NCBI GenBank assembly: GCA_009746045.1 | Contig: RPFO01000296.1 | Span: 657,739-717,738, forward strand | Length of the DNA: 60,000 nt | Origin: Mesostigma viride | Taxonomy: Eukaryota > Streptophyta > Mesostigmatophyceae > Mesostigmatales > Mesostigmataceae | Direction: 5' to 3' | Translations under genes and position numbers: made by a program | Notes under the pieces: model-generated | The model's database searches: none | The model's input: only the letters and a program-made list of their open reading frames with translations | Told to the model about the DNA's origin: nothing | Shown here: positions 9,304 to 18,489 of the stretch, in pieces | Numbering within the stretch: position 1 is the stretch's first letter | How the letters are laid out: every line of letters begins with the position of its first letter

Positions 9304-12300
9304 GTGTGTAATGTAGCTGCTAGTGACGGCAGTGAGGGGCAGCCCCATGCTCTAGTGAAAGAGCCTATTGGACACGATGGGGCAAGCTTGGTTACCACAG
9401 AGAGTATGCCAGCTGTAGCTGCAGTGGTTACTCGCCAACGTGCCCGCCATGGCGGTGCTGAGCCTGAGGTAGGACCTGGTGATGTGGACCCAGGTGGATC
9501 TCAGAAGCATTCTGACCGTGCAGGACTGGCACAGGATGGTCAGGATGAGGATAGGGCTGGAGACAGTCTGACAGGCACGACCCTGGTGCCTCCTGTACAT
9601 AAGGGATCTGTACATACCTTGAGTGCTAATAATGACAATAAAAGGTTTTCTCTCTTGTATGACATTGCCTCAAGGTTGCATACCATGTTTGGCCATGCAG
9701 CTCAGTCTTTGCAAGTTGCTAGACGGCTGGGAGGAAGTGAGTTGTACTCCATCTGCCAACAGGTTGCTCAAGCTTGCAAGTGCAGGCTAGTTGCTAGAAA
9801 GCCCAAGCAGTCTCATGCCAGGACTCCTATTTTGCAGCCAGGCCATGTGCAGGTAGATATTCAGAGAATCAGGGGTTTGAAGCTGCTGGTGGCAGTGGAC
9901 AGATATACCAAGTACAAGACCCTAGAGATCCTGCCTGACATGGAGAAGCCTACATTGATTGCTGCTCTGAAGTTGACAAGGAGCAGGTACCCTGGGTTGG
10001 AGTTGTTGCAGTGTGACATTCAGTTTGAGTGCTGTGAGAACCTGCCAGAGTTTCCAGAGTTGCTGATTACACCCAGGGAGAGCCACGGCCAGCAAGGGGT
10101 GGTGGAGAGAGCCATCCAAGAGATCAAGACTGTGCTGCTGGTGGAGAGGATTCCAAGGACGTCATCTGCCATTGTGACATCTGCATGGCTACGTTCTGTG
10201 GAGGACAGGCTGAACCTGAGGACTCCCATGTTCTTTGGTGACATTGCCATCAATCCTCTTATGCTGCATACCAGGATGCTGCCAGCTGATGCTGAGCAGG
10301 CATGGAAGGAGAAGCTAGAGGCCAAGTTCCTCAAGCTGAGGCAGAAAGACAAGGGCTGGAGTGTCCTAGAACCTAACGTTGGACAACAGGTTGTTGTGTG
10401 GAAGGAACCAAGCTTTCCAGGGAAACGTGGCAGCTGGCATGATGGGGTGGTGACCCGAGTAGAAGCCGCTGGCCATAAGTGCTGGGTGGCCATTGATGGC
10501 TCCCAAGCAGTGCACCGTCTGTCCTGGTCAAAGATCCGTCCCCGGGGAGGTAATCAAGGAGACCTCTTCCAGGTGCCCGCTGGTGTACAAGGCGGGGGTG
10601 ACGTGGAGCTTCCTGATCAGGGTGCTACAGCTGTATCGAGCCCTCAGGGTGACCCTGGCCCGGCCCCTGGGGTACCTTCACATACGGTGGTTGGGCAAGC
10701 AGGCGGACAGGCTGCACCTCCGGAACGGCCCGACACCAGGCCTAGGGGTGTGCGTCTATCAGATATTGTACAGGCTTTGCAAAGAGCCAAGAAGGAGCCT
10801 AAGGTGTCCAAGCTTGTCCAGTTGGATGAACCTGAGGTAGCTGCCATGGAGATAGATACCAATGCACAGGTTTCTGTCATGGGACCTCAGCATACAGGAG
10901 AACTGCTGGTCGGAGAACCAAGTTGCCCCTGGGTGTCTGATTTCAGTGGTAGGACGCATCTAAGGGTGTTGGGAGAGGTTACTGCCCCTGTCATGGGTGT
11001 GGATGTGACCTTCCTTGTCCTAGAGGACTATGATGGCCCTGTGATTTTGGGTCAGAATTTTCTGGGCAATCCTGGGATTTCTATCAGAGCTACAGCTCTG
11101 AGAAGAGATGGCTGGGGGATGATTCCCCTAGAAAATTTCAGGACAACATTTCCAGTCAGGTGCAGGGCCAAGCCGGTCAAGGGTGTAAAATGGGATGAAG
11201 GGGAGGTGCCCCCAGCGGCCAGTTTGGTGATTCCAGCTGTGTTGCACCCCAGCAGTATTGGCATAACTCACAGGAGCCTTGCTGCACACTCTCCTTTGAC
11301 ATATGACCAGCTGGTCCAAGAGATGAGCTCGCCTACTTTGTTTGAGGCTTGGAAGCTCGCCTTCTCCAAGGCATTGGAGGAGTGGTTGCAGTTTGAGTGT
11401 GCTGCACCAACAGACAGACGTCCCCCAGCATCAAGGAAGCTTGCTTTGAGATTTGTGCTGAAGAGGAAGGTTGTGGATGAGGTATCAGTGCCCCATGTCA
11501 GGCCTGTCCTGAATGAGTATCACGGCACGGGGAGTCTGCCAGGAGAGGAGCTATACACGCCAGGGATGCTACACGACACATGGAGAATTTTGCTATGTCT
11601 CTACGTGGGGTTGCTGAACAGGGGAGCAGCTATGTCATCAGTGCTGCTGGACTTCAAGAGGGCATTTTTAAAATCTGATCCAGAAGTGGCCAGGAGGGTG
11701 TGGAAGCAGGATGAGCCTTACTGTGTTGAGGTGCCTGCCATCTGGAAGCTGGAGCTGCATCAACAATTCCTGGTTATTCTGAAGGGCCTGGAAGGACTCA
11801 GGTCGAGCCCAATCATCTGGAGACTCACGCTGCAGGAAGCTCTGATCAGTGAGTGTGGCTTGAGAGTGTCTTCAGTTGATCCCTGTTTGCTGCTGGCCCA
11901 ATGGGAGGGTCTGCCAGTGTATGCTAGTTTGCATGGAGATGATCTGCATTTGCTAGCCCCCACGACCTGGCTGAAGAAGTTTATTCCTGTCATCAGTGGC
12001 AAGTTTTCACTGGGCAAGGAGCTGTGGCAGGAGCCCAACAAGCCTGTAGTGTTCTGTGGAATGCAGGCTACCCTGTTCAGGAGGGACGGGGAGTGGAGTA
12101 TCAGGCTTCAGGCTGGAGGAGATTATAAACAGACCATTGTGAAGGCCTTGCCAGAGAAGATCACCCAGGCTGCAGGACCTGAGTTGAGAGGCATGTGGGC
12201 CTGGTTTGCCAGCATCTGTGGTCCGTCTTTGATGGTCCATAGCAGAATGCCTGATGAGGTGCTTGAGGATGAGAAGCCTCGAGTCATAGCCCGGTTGGTG

Positions 12301-12849
12301 GAGAGTACCCCTGATCTGATTTTGTCTGGGATTGACTTTGCCCAGCCTATCACCTTGGAGATCTTTGTTGACAGTTCCATGGATGCTCGCCAGGTTACCA
12401 AGGTCAGGGGGAGATCTGCTGCTCTGTTTGCTTTTTATCAGAGCAGGGCAAGTTTGTTCAGCTGGTACAGCAGACTGCAGAAGAGGGTCTGTATCAGTTC
12501 AGATGTGGCAGAATGCAGGGCCATATGCGAGGGGATCCAGTCCAGCCTGTACATAAAGGAGTTAATGCTGGAGCTGGCTTCAGTTACCCCTTGGACCTTG
12601 CAGATGGAGACGTTGTTGCTAACAGACAGCATGGGTATGGTCCAGTTTGTTCACAAGCAGCTGGCCAGAAGCCGGGACCTGGATTATTTGTTGCTGAAGG
12701 AGTTGGCCAGTTTGGTTGACTTGAAGCATATCCCTGGCGAGGAGAACCCTGCTGATGCATTGACAAAGCTGCCACACAAGGCCCCAGCCCAGTACAATGT
12801 ACTGAGGAAGCTCATGAATGCTGACTGTCAAGTCGGTCTATCTGTCTAA
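9259..12849 (+). CDS. pol: Pol polyprotein: integrase, protease-like, reverse transcriptase, RNase H
   Basis: It lies in the same frame as gag, after one TGA; the first ATG is 9292 (1,185 residues from there). Residues counted from that Met: zinc-binding-like H130, H135, C162, C164; integrase core candidates D189, D242 and E272 (GVVERAIQ); an SH3-like segment ~357-413; a retropepsin-like segment with IDTNAQVSVM at D522 and VILGQNFL at ~584-591; reverse transcriptase with VLLDFKRAFL (D787) and HGDDLH (D883/D884); RNase H with FVDSS (D1027), SSDVAE, TDSMGM (D1112) and PADALTK near the end. The protease-like segment sits between integrase and RT rather than before integrase, and has DTN where DTG or DSG is usual. 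No protease motif is seen before the integrase. Confidence 0.9.
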   Translation, partial: LEPAHIPEPWRVPPGVCNVAASDGSEGQPHALVKEPIGHDGASLVTTESMPAVAAVVTRQRARHGGAEPEVGPGDVDPGGSQKHSDRAGLAQDGQDEDRAGDSLTGTTLVPPVHKGSVHTLSANNDNKRFSLLYDIASRLHTMFGHAAQSLQVARRLGGSELYSICQQVAQACKCRLVARKPKQSHARTPILQPGHVQVDIQRIRGLKLLVAVDRYTKYKTLEILPDMEKPTLIAALKLTRSRYPGLELLQCDIQFECCENLPEFPELLITPRESHGQQGVVERAIQEIKTVLLVERIPRTSSAIVTSAWLRSVEDRLNLRTPMFFGDIAINPLMLHTRMLPADAEQAWKEKLEAKFLKLRQKDKGWSVLEPNVGQQVVVWKEPSFPGKRGSWHDGVVTRVEAAGHKCWVAIDGSQAVHRLSWSKIRPRGGNQGDLFQVPAGVQGGGDVELPDQGATAVSSPQGDPGPAPGVPSHTVVGQAGGQAAPPERPDTRPRGVRLSDIVQALQRAKKEPKVSKLVQLDEPEVAAMEIDTNAQVSVMGPQHTGELLVGEPSCPWVSDFSGRTHLRVLGEVTAPVMGVDVTFLVLEDYDGPVILGQNFLGNPGISIRATALRRDGWGMIPLENFRTTFPVRCRAKPVKGVKWDEGEVPPAASLVIPAVLHPSSIGITHRSLAAHSPLTYDQLVQEMSSPTLFEAWKLAFSKALEEWLQFECAAPTDRRPPASRKLALRFVLKRKVVDEVSVPHVRPVLNEYHGTGSLPGEELYTPGMLHDTWRILLCLYVGLLNRGAAMSSVLLDFKRAFLKSDPEVARRVWKQDEPYCVEVPAIWKLELHQQFLVILKGLEGLRSSPIIWRLTLQEALISECGLRVSSVDPCLLLAQWEGLPVYASLHGDDLHLLAPTTWLKKFIPVISGKFSLGKELWQEPNKPVVFCGMQATLFRRDGEWSIRLQAGGDYKQTIVKALPEKITQAAGPELRGMWAWFASICGPSLMVHSRMPDEVLEDEKPRVIARLVESTPDLILSGIDFAQPITLEIFVDSSMDARQVTKVRGRSAALFAFYQSRASLFSWYSRLQKRVCISSDVAECRAICEGIQSSLYIKELMLELASVTPWTLQMETLLLTDSMGMVQFVHKQLARSRDLDYLLLKELASLVDLKHIPGEENPADALTKLPHKAPAQYNVLRKLMNADCQVGLSV

Positions 12850-12986
12850 AAGCTGAGAGCTGGGTGCTTAAGTCTCTGGATATCAGGCTGGGAGCTTGAT
12901 TGTACATAATCCTGAGCACACCTTGAGGGGTGAGACATGTCTCTGGTGTGGGAATGTCTGACATTGTCTCTGATGGAGAGATGTCT

Positions 12987-13024
12987 ATCTGGGGTTTTCA
13001 TCTCAGTCTGAGGTTTCCCCAGAT
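12987..13024 (+). other. Nested RNA hairpin in the LTR element
   Basis: ATCTGGGG (12987-12994) pairs with CCCCAGAT (13017-13024), and inside it CTCA-GTC-TGAG forms a second stem. Two nested stems in 38 nt are unlikely to be incidental. A role in RNA packaging, export or dimerisation is only inference. Confidence 0.5.
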
Positions 13025-13467
13025 CTGTGGTTTGTGGGCGGGGTTCGATTCCCTGGTGCCGTCTTAAGGCGGAGTTTCACGGACTGGCTGACCCATCCAC
13101 CATGCTGGTGAGGTGGCGACAGGTCCCCTGATTTTCCACGGTTGGAACGAGTATGGGAGCTTGTGTTTTGCATGTGCTTCGCGTAGATGTTGTGTCTGGT
13201 TCGATAAGGGGCAGCAGACCGGCGCCGACTCCCGTCTGGGGGTCAGCAATGTTTTCTGATGAGCTGTTGTGGGTGATCTGTGGGGTTTCGCCTAAGGTCC
13301 TGAAGGTTGTACATACTTCTCAAGTTCTTAGCTGAACACCTATGGGCTGCCACAGTTGGCCAACCTCTTGTACATGGGTAACACAACGAGCCTCCCGTGA
13401 AGGGATAGGGACTCATTGTAATTTGTTTGTGCTCCTGAACCAGTATGGGTGCTATGTACATATAATA

Positions 13468-13587
13468 AGGAATCCAAGCTGACTGTCATGCCCAGTGGGT
13501 TGTGACTTGTAGTCGGGGAGGATGTCCAGGAATCCAAGCTGACTGTCATGCCCAGTGGGTTGTGACTTGTAGTCGGGGAGGATGTCC
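13468..13587 (+). repeat. 60-bp tandem duplication, two identical copies
   Basis: A unit starting AGGAATCCAAGCTGACTG occurs at 13468-13527 and 13528-13587 without visible differences. The identity suggests a very recent duplication in this copy or its source. Confidence 0.9.
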
Positions 13588-13636
13588 AGTACCCATTGTG
13601 TGTGTTTGTATGTAGACTTGTGTGAGCTGCTACAGC

Positions 13637-13656
13637 TCAAGAAAAGAAAGGATTGG
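13637..13656 (+). promoter_or_regulatory. Polypurine tract
   Basis: TCAAGAAAAGAAAGGATTGG lies immediately upstream of the 3' LTR, the position expected for the plus-strand primer of reverse transcription. Confidence 0.75.
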
Positions 13657-14356
13657 AGTTAACGCCAAGCGCATTGGCGTGATCCTGATTCGGCATATCT
13701 CTGCGATTCCAGCGGCACCGGAACGAGTTCATTCCGACAAGTATCAAGAAAGTTATGGCGTTCCGACTTCCCGGTCGCGCGCGAGCGCGAGCCGGCTGTT
13801 CTTCTAAGTCGGACGTGAATATTTGCCGACGACATATGGGGTCGACAGTAATTCCTGGGCTGACAGGAATTAGGTGCTGTACCTACGACGGTATTGGATT
13901 AATACGTCGTACGCAGGAAATAGGAACCTTAACCTGTGGTCTGTTGGTACCGCAGGCTTAGTCCTGGACTTCTAGGTGCAGATGCAATAGTCACTGTGGA
14001 CTGTGCTCTGTGGTCACTGTGCCTGTATGGCAGACCTACTGTATAGGAGCTGGGCGCTGTACAGGTAGTGAATACTGTACCGGGGGTGTTATTACTGAGC
14101 AGGCCTCCTAGGCTGCTCAGGACTATAGCAAGCACAGTGCACAAGTATATAAACAATAGGCCAGTGCCATTTGGGCAGATCTCTTGCGAGCCCGCCTCAC
14201 GTGTTGTGCCTTGACTTGGCAAGCGCGTGTACAAGCCTCAAGTGTGTGAGCGCTGTAACATTATCCAATTTAAACAAAGCTCCGTTTCCAACCATATTCA
14301 CACATTGCTGCATTGCAACCATATCCTTCACATTGCGTTTGCTAGGAACGTTAACT
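13657..14356 (+). repeat. 3' LTR (700 bp)
   Basis: It is nearly identical to the 5' LTR, with the same AGTTAACG...CGTTAACT ends. It is followed by the TSD CCTAA at 14357-14361 and then by the ORF1 fragment that the element split. Confidence 0.92.
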
Positions 14357-14361
14357 CCTAA

Positions 14362-14660
14362 GGTGGGGCGTAGACCTGGAGTCGCTGGGGCCGCGGAGGT
14401 CGCGTGCCATGCAGGGATTCGCGTCGGCTTGTGGCCGACGTAGATGGCCGCCCCCTTCCAGTACACCGGCTTCCCCGCCGTGGTCTGCCGCGGAGCTGGA
14501 GGTAGGTCGGCCATAGCTCCCGTCGCCGTTGTTGCTGCGCCACTGTATGATCGAGGGTCAAGCAAGTCGTCGTCCAGGGTGAAGTGAGTCTTCTCGAGCC
14601 GCTGGCGGCGTCTGAGAAAAGAAATCTTGCCCGCCAAGTTCTTATAATGAGAAGAACCCC
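14362..14660 (-). pseudogene. ORF1 C-terminal fragment of copy C
   Basis: On the minus strand it matches the ORF1 C-terminus of copies A and B, including the region encoding RRRELWPTYLQL and KPVYWKGAAIYVGHKP, with small indels and frame changes. Similarity ends near 14660, which marks the 5' truncation. Confidence 0.75.
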
Positions 14661-15875
14661 ATATTATAACTACGTAACAGCAACACGATGTTTTCTGGCA
14701 TATGCGGGCTTTTGGTTCCCGCCGCACATTTGCATGACTGAAGTGATGTCCTCCGGACTTTTACCTTTGCACCGTGTGCAGTTCTTGGACGTTTGGAATC
14801 ATGGCATGGCTAACGTAATGACTGACTAGCTAGACCTTTTCAGTGGTTTTCCATTTGCGGGTATTTCCTCGTAAATGGTGGGAGAGCGATCGCAGCAATG
14901 GTGCTCACCACTAGTAGACACTCCCGGCCAGTTAGGCTCGAAACACTGACACGCCCTGATCAAGCAAGCTGTTTCCGGCCCCACCGTCTAGGTCATCTAG
15001 TCGCTCTGCACGTAATAAGCCAGCCATAATTTCAATGCGCAACTGAGGCCAGCTACACATTTCCATCACCATTCATATTCATCTGATCCTGAACGACTCG
15101 AACACGTGGACAAGATAACGGCAGGCTCGAGCTACCATGGTCCGGATTCTCCCGATTTCTGGCCTGCGCTGGTTTAGTGTCTCCTTGATATTATAACTGC
15201 GTACAAAAGCTAATACATTATCTGGTGTGGGTCCCATCATACTCATATACATGCACATGGGCGTCCACGGGCCACGTCAGCTAAGCCTAGGTACAACTGA
15301 CAGACTCCTCACTCAGTCCCGCTCATTGTGAACGTCATGTGCAGCATCAGTCACGTATGAGCCGTCCATTACGCGGAAAATTGACCGCCGCGGCCGCGCC
15401 GTCCAGCTTTTTGGCACGGGTCGGCGCCCTGCGAGGGTTCACGTCTCAGCCCCATCCATACGTGAGCGGTGAGCCACAGGGAGGACCAGGAACTTAACAG
15501 GTCCTGTTTCTCTAGCTTGCCCAAGCCGGGCGGCTTCCGCCACAGGGAGCCGTCGGCGATCCGGACTCTCCGTATAGTATCGGTTCAGAATCGAAGCACT
15601 GCCTCCGTCACCATGCAACTTGGGCGCACCACATTCCCTGCCAAAAAAGGCGTCCGGCGCGGCGCCGAAATGTAGTGTCACTCAGAGCCCTGTACCATGG
15701 CGTAAAGCGTGCAAGGCGAGAGAGATAGGCCATGGTCTACATCAGCCTTGCAGAGCTGTGGGGCGCACTAGTAAGCTCATACCCAGCAGCTTGACGCGGT
15801 CCCGGTATGTACTGGACGCGAGAGCCATCAATTAAGCAGGAAGAGGTCTGGCGGTGGCTGAGAGCCCAGCTGCAT
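14661..15875. other. No gene recognised
   Basis: I see no coding frame with family resemblance, no long repeat and no structured RNA in this stretch. A short minus frame at 15681-15439 has no recognisable motif. Confidence 0.5.
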
Positions 15876-16549
15876 GCCATGGCCTTAATTAATTAATTAA
15901 TTAATTAATTAATTAATTAATTAATTAATTAATTAATTAATTCGGAAAATAACTCCGTTGGGAGTATATGTAGCACATATCCCAGAGAAGGGGCATATGG
16001 CTTTTAATTAATACATTCTAAGCTACTTCCTGCAAGGGTGGGAATGTAAACAACCCTTGCTCTAGGTGCACCAAGGGCACCTGCACACCATGCCAGAGCT
16101 ATCAACTTAGCTCATGGCAGCCATGCTTAGAATGTTTGCCTAGCTGTGCCAACATATTACCTAGTCACGTGCATGCCACCGCTAACGCACGGTACACAAC
16201 CAGCCATAGCCTTAGCTTAGTCCTTGTACAGCCATGCCATCGTACGTCCTGGCTATGATCAGATTACTTGCCCACGCTAGCTCCTTGTAATGCCATGCTC
16301 ACATGGCTCTTATTGAACCCACAGATTGCCGGATCGTTTACACACAGTTTATAGCGTGTCCGAGTGCAGCTGTGGCATGCCGGCCTTTGGCATGAAGGAG
16401 AATCGGGGGGTCTCTGCCCTTTCTCCTGTTGTGCACACGTACACAGGGAGGAAGCACTTCGGTGCTCCGTGACTCCCCAACGGGAGCACGTGTTTAATTA
16501 ATTAATTAATTAATTAATCAAGCTCAAACCAACTAAGAGCCATGGCCTT
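15876..16549. mobile_element. Composite retro-insertion with tails at both ends, 11-bp TSD
   Basis: GCCATGGCCTT occurs at 15876-15886 and 16539-16549. Between them are a ~60-bp TTAA tail with an ORF1-family-1 3' end in minus orientation (15887 to ~16090), then a family-2 3' UTR in plus orientation ending in CTCCCCAACGGGAG and an AATT tail (to about 16519), then ~19 bp. Two opposed 3' ends inside one duplication suggest either two events or a template switch. Confidence 0.6.
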
Positions 16550-16760
16550 GGTATTCAATATACCATGTATTCTGCACCAGCGAAGGTGCATGTGGACATT
16601 GGGTGGAAGATCAGTGATCTGACATGGCTAAGCAATGGCTAGCTAGGGCATCAGTTGGCGTCTCTGCGCAGAGAGTGGCTCTCTGCATGGGCAAAGCCCT
16701 GGCTAACTATAGATAGTTAAAGGCTAATACATCATCTGGTGTGGTTCCCATCGAATTAAT
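16550..16760 (-). repeat. ORF1-family 3' UTR fragment
   Basis: GGTGGAAGATCA, TGGCTAAGCAATGGCTAG, CTCTCTGCATGGGCAAA and CATCATCTGGTGTGG follow in the same order as in the 3' UTR of copy E (55440-55580). This is an older minus-strand copy. Confidence 0.6.
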
Positions 16761-16861
16761 AGGCATAATTTTTCTTTTAGCCCAGGGCTTCGTGTATGTG
16801 TGTATGCGTTCCCTCTTTTCCTTCGTAGTTTTGGTTGTTTTCGTTGTTCTTGTTGAACATT

Positions 16862-16903
16862 GGTGTGTGTGTGTGTGTGTGTGTATGTGTGTGTGTGTGT
16901 GCA
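16862..16903. repeat. (GT)n microsatellite
   Basis: An alternating GT tract with two interruptions (TGTATGTG and TGCATGCG). Confidence 0.9.
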
Positions 16904-17129
16904 TGCGTTTTCAACCTTTCAGTTCTTGATACCCTTTGTCTCCCTCCATGCAGGTCTTCCTAGAGATAGCCACGCGGCTCCCGCGGCCTTCGCGTCTTTC
17001 CTCTCGGGCAACTACCCTAGTCCTTCCACGTACGGCGTTGGATCGCCATGCGTCCAGGCATAGTTGTCTCTGACACTTCATACATACACATGGGCCACTG
17101 AGCCACTGAGGTTCACGAGCCACTGAGGC

Positions 17130-17220
17130 TAAGCCTTATTAATTAATTAACCAATTAATTAAACGGAGCATATAGCTCCGTGGGGTTTATGTAACAGTAC
17201 ACATACACTAAGTAACACTA
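17130..17220 (-). repeat. Retroelement 3' terminus, tail plus hairpin
   Basis: TTAATTAATTAACCAATTAATTAA is a run of tail-type repeats, followed by ACGGAGCATATAGCTCCGT (a 7-bp stem) and TTTATGTAAC. This is a divergent version of the hairpin-plus-tail terminus, in minus orientation. Confidence 0.55.
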
Positions 17221-17299
17221 CGCTTTCCCCTAGGCTTATTCTGATTTGGCACGCCGCAAACATGAAAACCATTTGCGTTCAGTGCCGGTCCGCGGAAAA

Positions 17300-17385
17300 C
17301 GCGATCTGCAAATGAATCCAGGCCGGAATCGAACTGGGGACCTCTCGCACCAACTTTCGCTGACTATAGGACGGACGTCTCCTGA
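17300..17385 (-). other. Possible tRNA-derived SINE remnant (B-box-like)
   Basis: The minus strand contains AGTTCGATTCC, 10 of 11 to the Pol III B-box GGTTCGATTCC, followed by GGCCTGG. I could not fold a full cloverleaf, and the acceptor stem is not paired, so this is at most a relic. Confidence 0.25.
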
Positions 17386-17544
17386 TCCTAAGGCATCGCC
17401 AACTGACACCTACAGTCATCCGCAAAAGTTCTCCTTTCCGGGGAGTGATGCAAGCCTTAGGCTTATGTACATCCGCATCGCGAGCCTGTCCTGGGCCAGG
17501 CTTCGTTCGCTCAAAATCTACTGGCATGGCGAAGGACCTGGCCG

Positions 17545-17735
17545 GCGAGCACCGCAAACGCATGCTCATCTTCAAGGTCCTGGTCCTCACGGTGCTCCGC
17601 ACCTATGGCGCCGAGGCATGGACGCTCACGGACACGCTGGCCACACGGCTGAACGGCACGGTAACGAGGATGCTCCGCCAGGAGTTGGTGGCCAGAAGTT
17701 TACTCAGTTGGACAAGGATTCAAGTGAGCATTTGA
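17545..17735 (+). pseudogene. LINE ORF2 remnant
   Basis: The frame reads VLTVLRTYGAEAWTLTDTL, then RLNGTVTRMLRQELV. This is the same block as at 1289-1420 from the C-terminal side of a LINE reverse transcriptase. Only ~60 residues are recognisable; both ends are lost. Confidence 0.7.
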
Positions 17736-17784
17736 ACTTTCGGCACGCAACGCGCGGCTTGTTCAGGAACTACGGTGCCCAAAT

Positions 17785-17960
17785 AAAAAAATGCCTAGGC
17801 ACTTTTAGATTCGACTAGGCAGGACTAGATCTCAAATCTAAAAAAGCCTAGGCATTTTTTCCGTGAACTAGATCTGAAGTTACAGCAACGAATTGGTCGC
17901 AATAAAAATGCCTATAGGCATTTTTAGATTTGCCTAGGCACTTTTGGATTCGCCGTCCTT
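17785..17960. repeat. Cluster of GCCTAGGC palindromes
   Basis: TGCCTAGGCACTTTT, AGCCTAGGCATTTTT, TGCCTATAGGCATTTTT and TGCCTAGGCACTTTT occur within 175 bp, with inverted flanks. It may be a small decayed inverted-repeat element. No TSD was identified. Confidence 0.45.
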
Positions 17961-18130
17961 TCTGAACAGCCGCGCCCAGTCGCAACTACCGTTGTAGCGA
18001 GGCATTTTATGCGTGCTCGGCATTTTGGGTTTAATTAACGGACTGCACTGCACTTCGAATTCAAACAGGTGAAAGCAACTGTTGAACACGTTTTAAGGTG
18101 AGCTCGGTCACTGGGTGAGAACAAGCGGAA

Positions 18131-18364
18131 ATGGCTGCCGCAATGGGCACCGAAACCATGCAATTATGCACGGGGGTGACCAGTTGCAAAAACATGGTTG
18201 GCCCAGTCCACAAGTGCACGTGCGGCAAGTGGATGCATGTTTTTTGTGGCGTCGGCGTGGGAGAAGAGGGTTTTGGACAGACAATTCTGTGCAAGGAATG
18301 CTGCGGCGATACGAAGGTCGCCAGGAAAGTCGCTCCGGATGACCTCAGTGGGCAATCAGCTTGA
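18131..18364 (+). CDS. Small PHD-like zinc-finger protein, 77 residues
   Basis: ATG 18131 opens a frame with Cys/His spacing C-X5-C-X9-C-X-C-X4-H-X2-C-X14-C-X2-C, including CKNMVGPVHKCTCGKWMHVF and CKECC. This resembles a PHD or related cross-brace finger, although the first pair is X5 and the second X1 instead of X2. The protein ends soon after the finger. It could be a domain left from a transposon protein or the first exon of a larger gene. It lies between LINE fragments. Confidence 0.4.
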   Translation: MAAAMGTETMQLCTGVTSCKNMVGPVHKCTCGKWMHVFCGVGVGEEGFGQTILCKECCGDTKVARKVAPDDLSGQSA

Positions 18365-18489
18365 TAGCGCGAAAGGAATTGACAAGAGCTAGGGCTGCTA
18401 ATGACAAAGAAGCCCACTCTGATGGGGAAGAAGATCATCTTCTTGGGCCTGAGGCCCTGAACGTCGGGTTTTCACCACACAAAGGTCTT

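Larger units (their letters stand above)
12850..13636 (+). other. LTR-element 3' non-coding region
   Basis: About 790 bp between the pol stop and the polypurine tract, with no convincing reading frame. It holds a nested hairpin (12987-13024) and a 60-bp direct duplication (13468-13587). Confidence 0.6.
6258..14361 (+). mobile_element. Nearly intact copia-group LTR retrotransposon with 5-bp TSD
   Basis: The LTRs are 6263-6959 and 13657-14356. The flanking duplication CCTAA is at 6258-6262 and 14357-14361. By eye the LTRs differ at about four bases plus one 2-bp and one 1-bp indel in ~700 bp, so the insertion is recent. Order: LTR, extra upstream reading frame, gag with zinc knuckle, UGA, pol, ~800 bp non-coding, purine tract, LTR. 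Integrase before reverse transcriptase is the copia (Pseudoviridae) arrangement. I could not recognise a primer-binding site just after 6959. Confidence 0.93.
3467..14660 (-). mobile_element. Composite ORF1-type retroelement copy C, split by three later insertions
   Basis: On the minus strand the pieces line up with the intact copies at 21-24.8 kb: ORF1 C-terminus (14660-14362), 3' UTR (6262-5886, then 4241-4211, then 3519-3489) and an AT tail near 3488-3467. Between them lie a copia-type LTR element (6263-14356, TSD CCTAA), a hAT-like element (4242-5885, TSD GCAAGGGT) and a foldback element (3520-4210). The copy is 5'-truncated near 14660. I could not fix its own TSD. Confidence 0.65.

Noticed and set aside
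13036-13060. tRNA gene suggested by GGTTCGATTCC with a T-arm-like stem
   Set aside because: No acceptor, D or anticodon arm can be formed at the right distance, so it is a chance B-box in the LTR element.
17246-17818. 190-residue plus-strand frame over a LINE remnant
   Set aside because: The LINE motif is in a different frame; this frame is its shadow.
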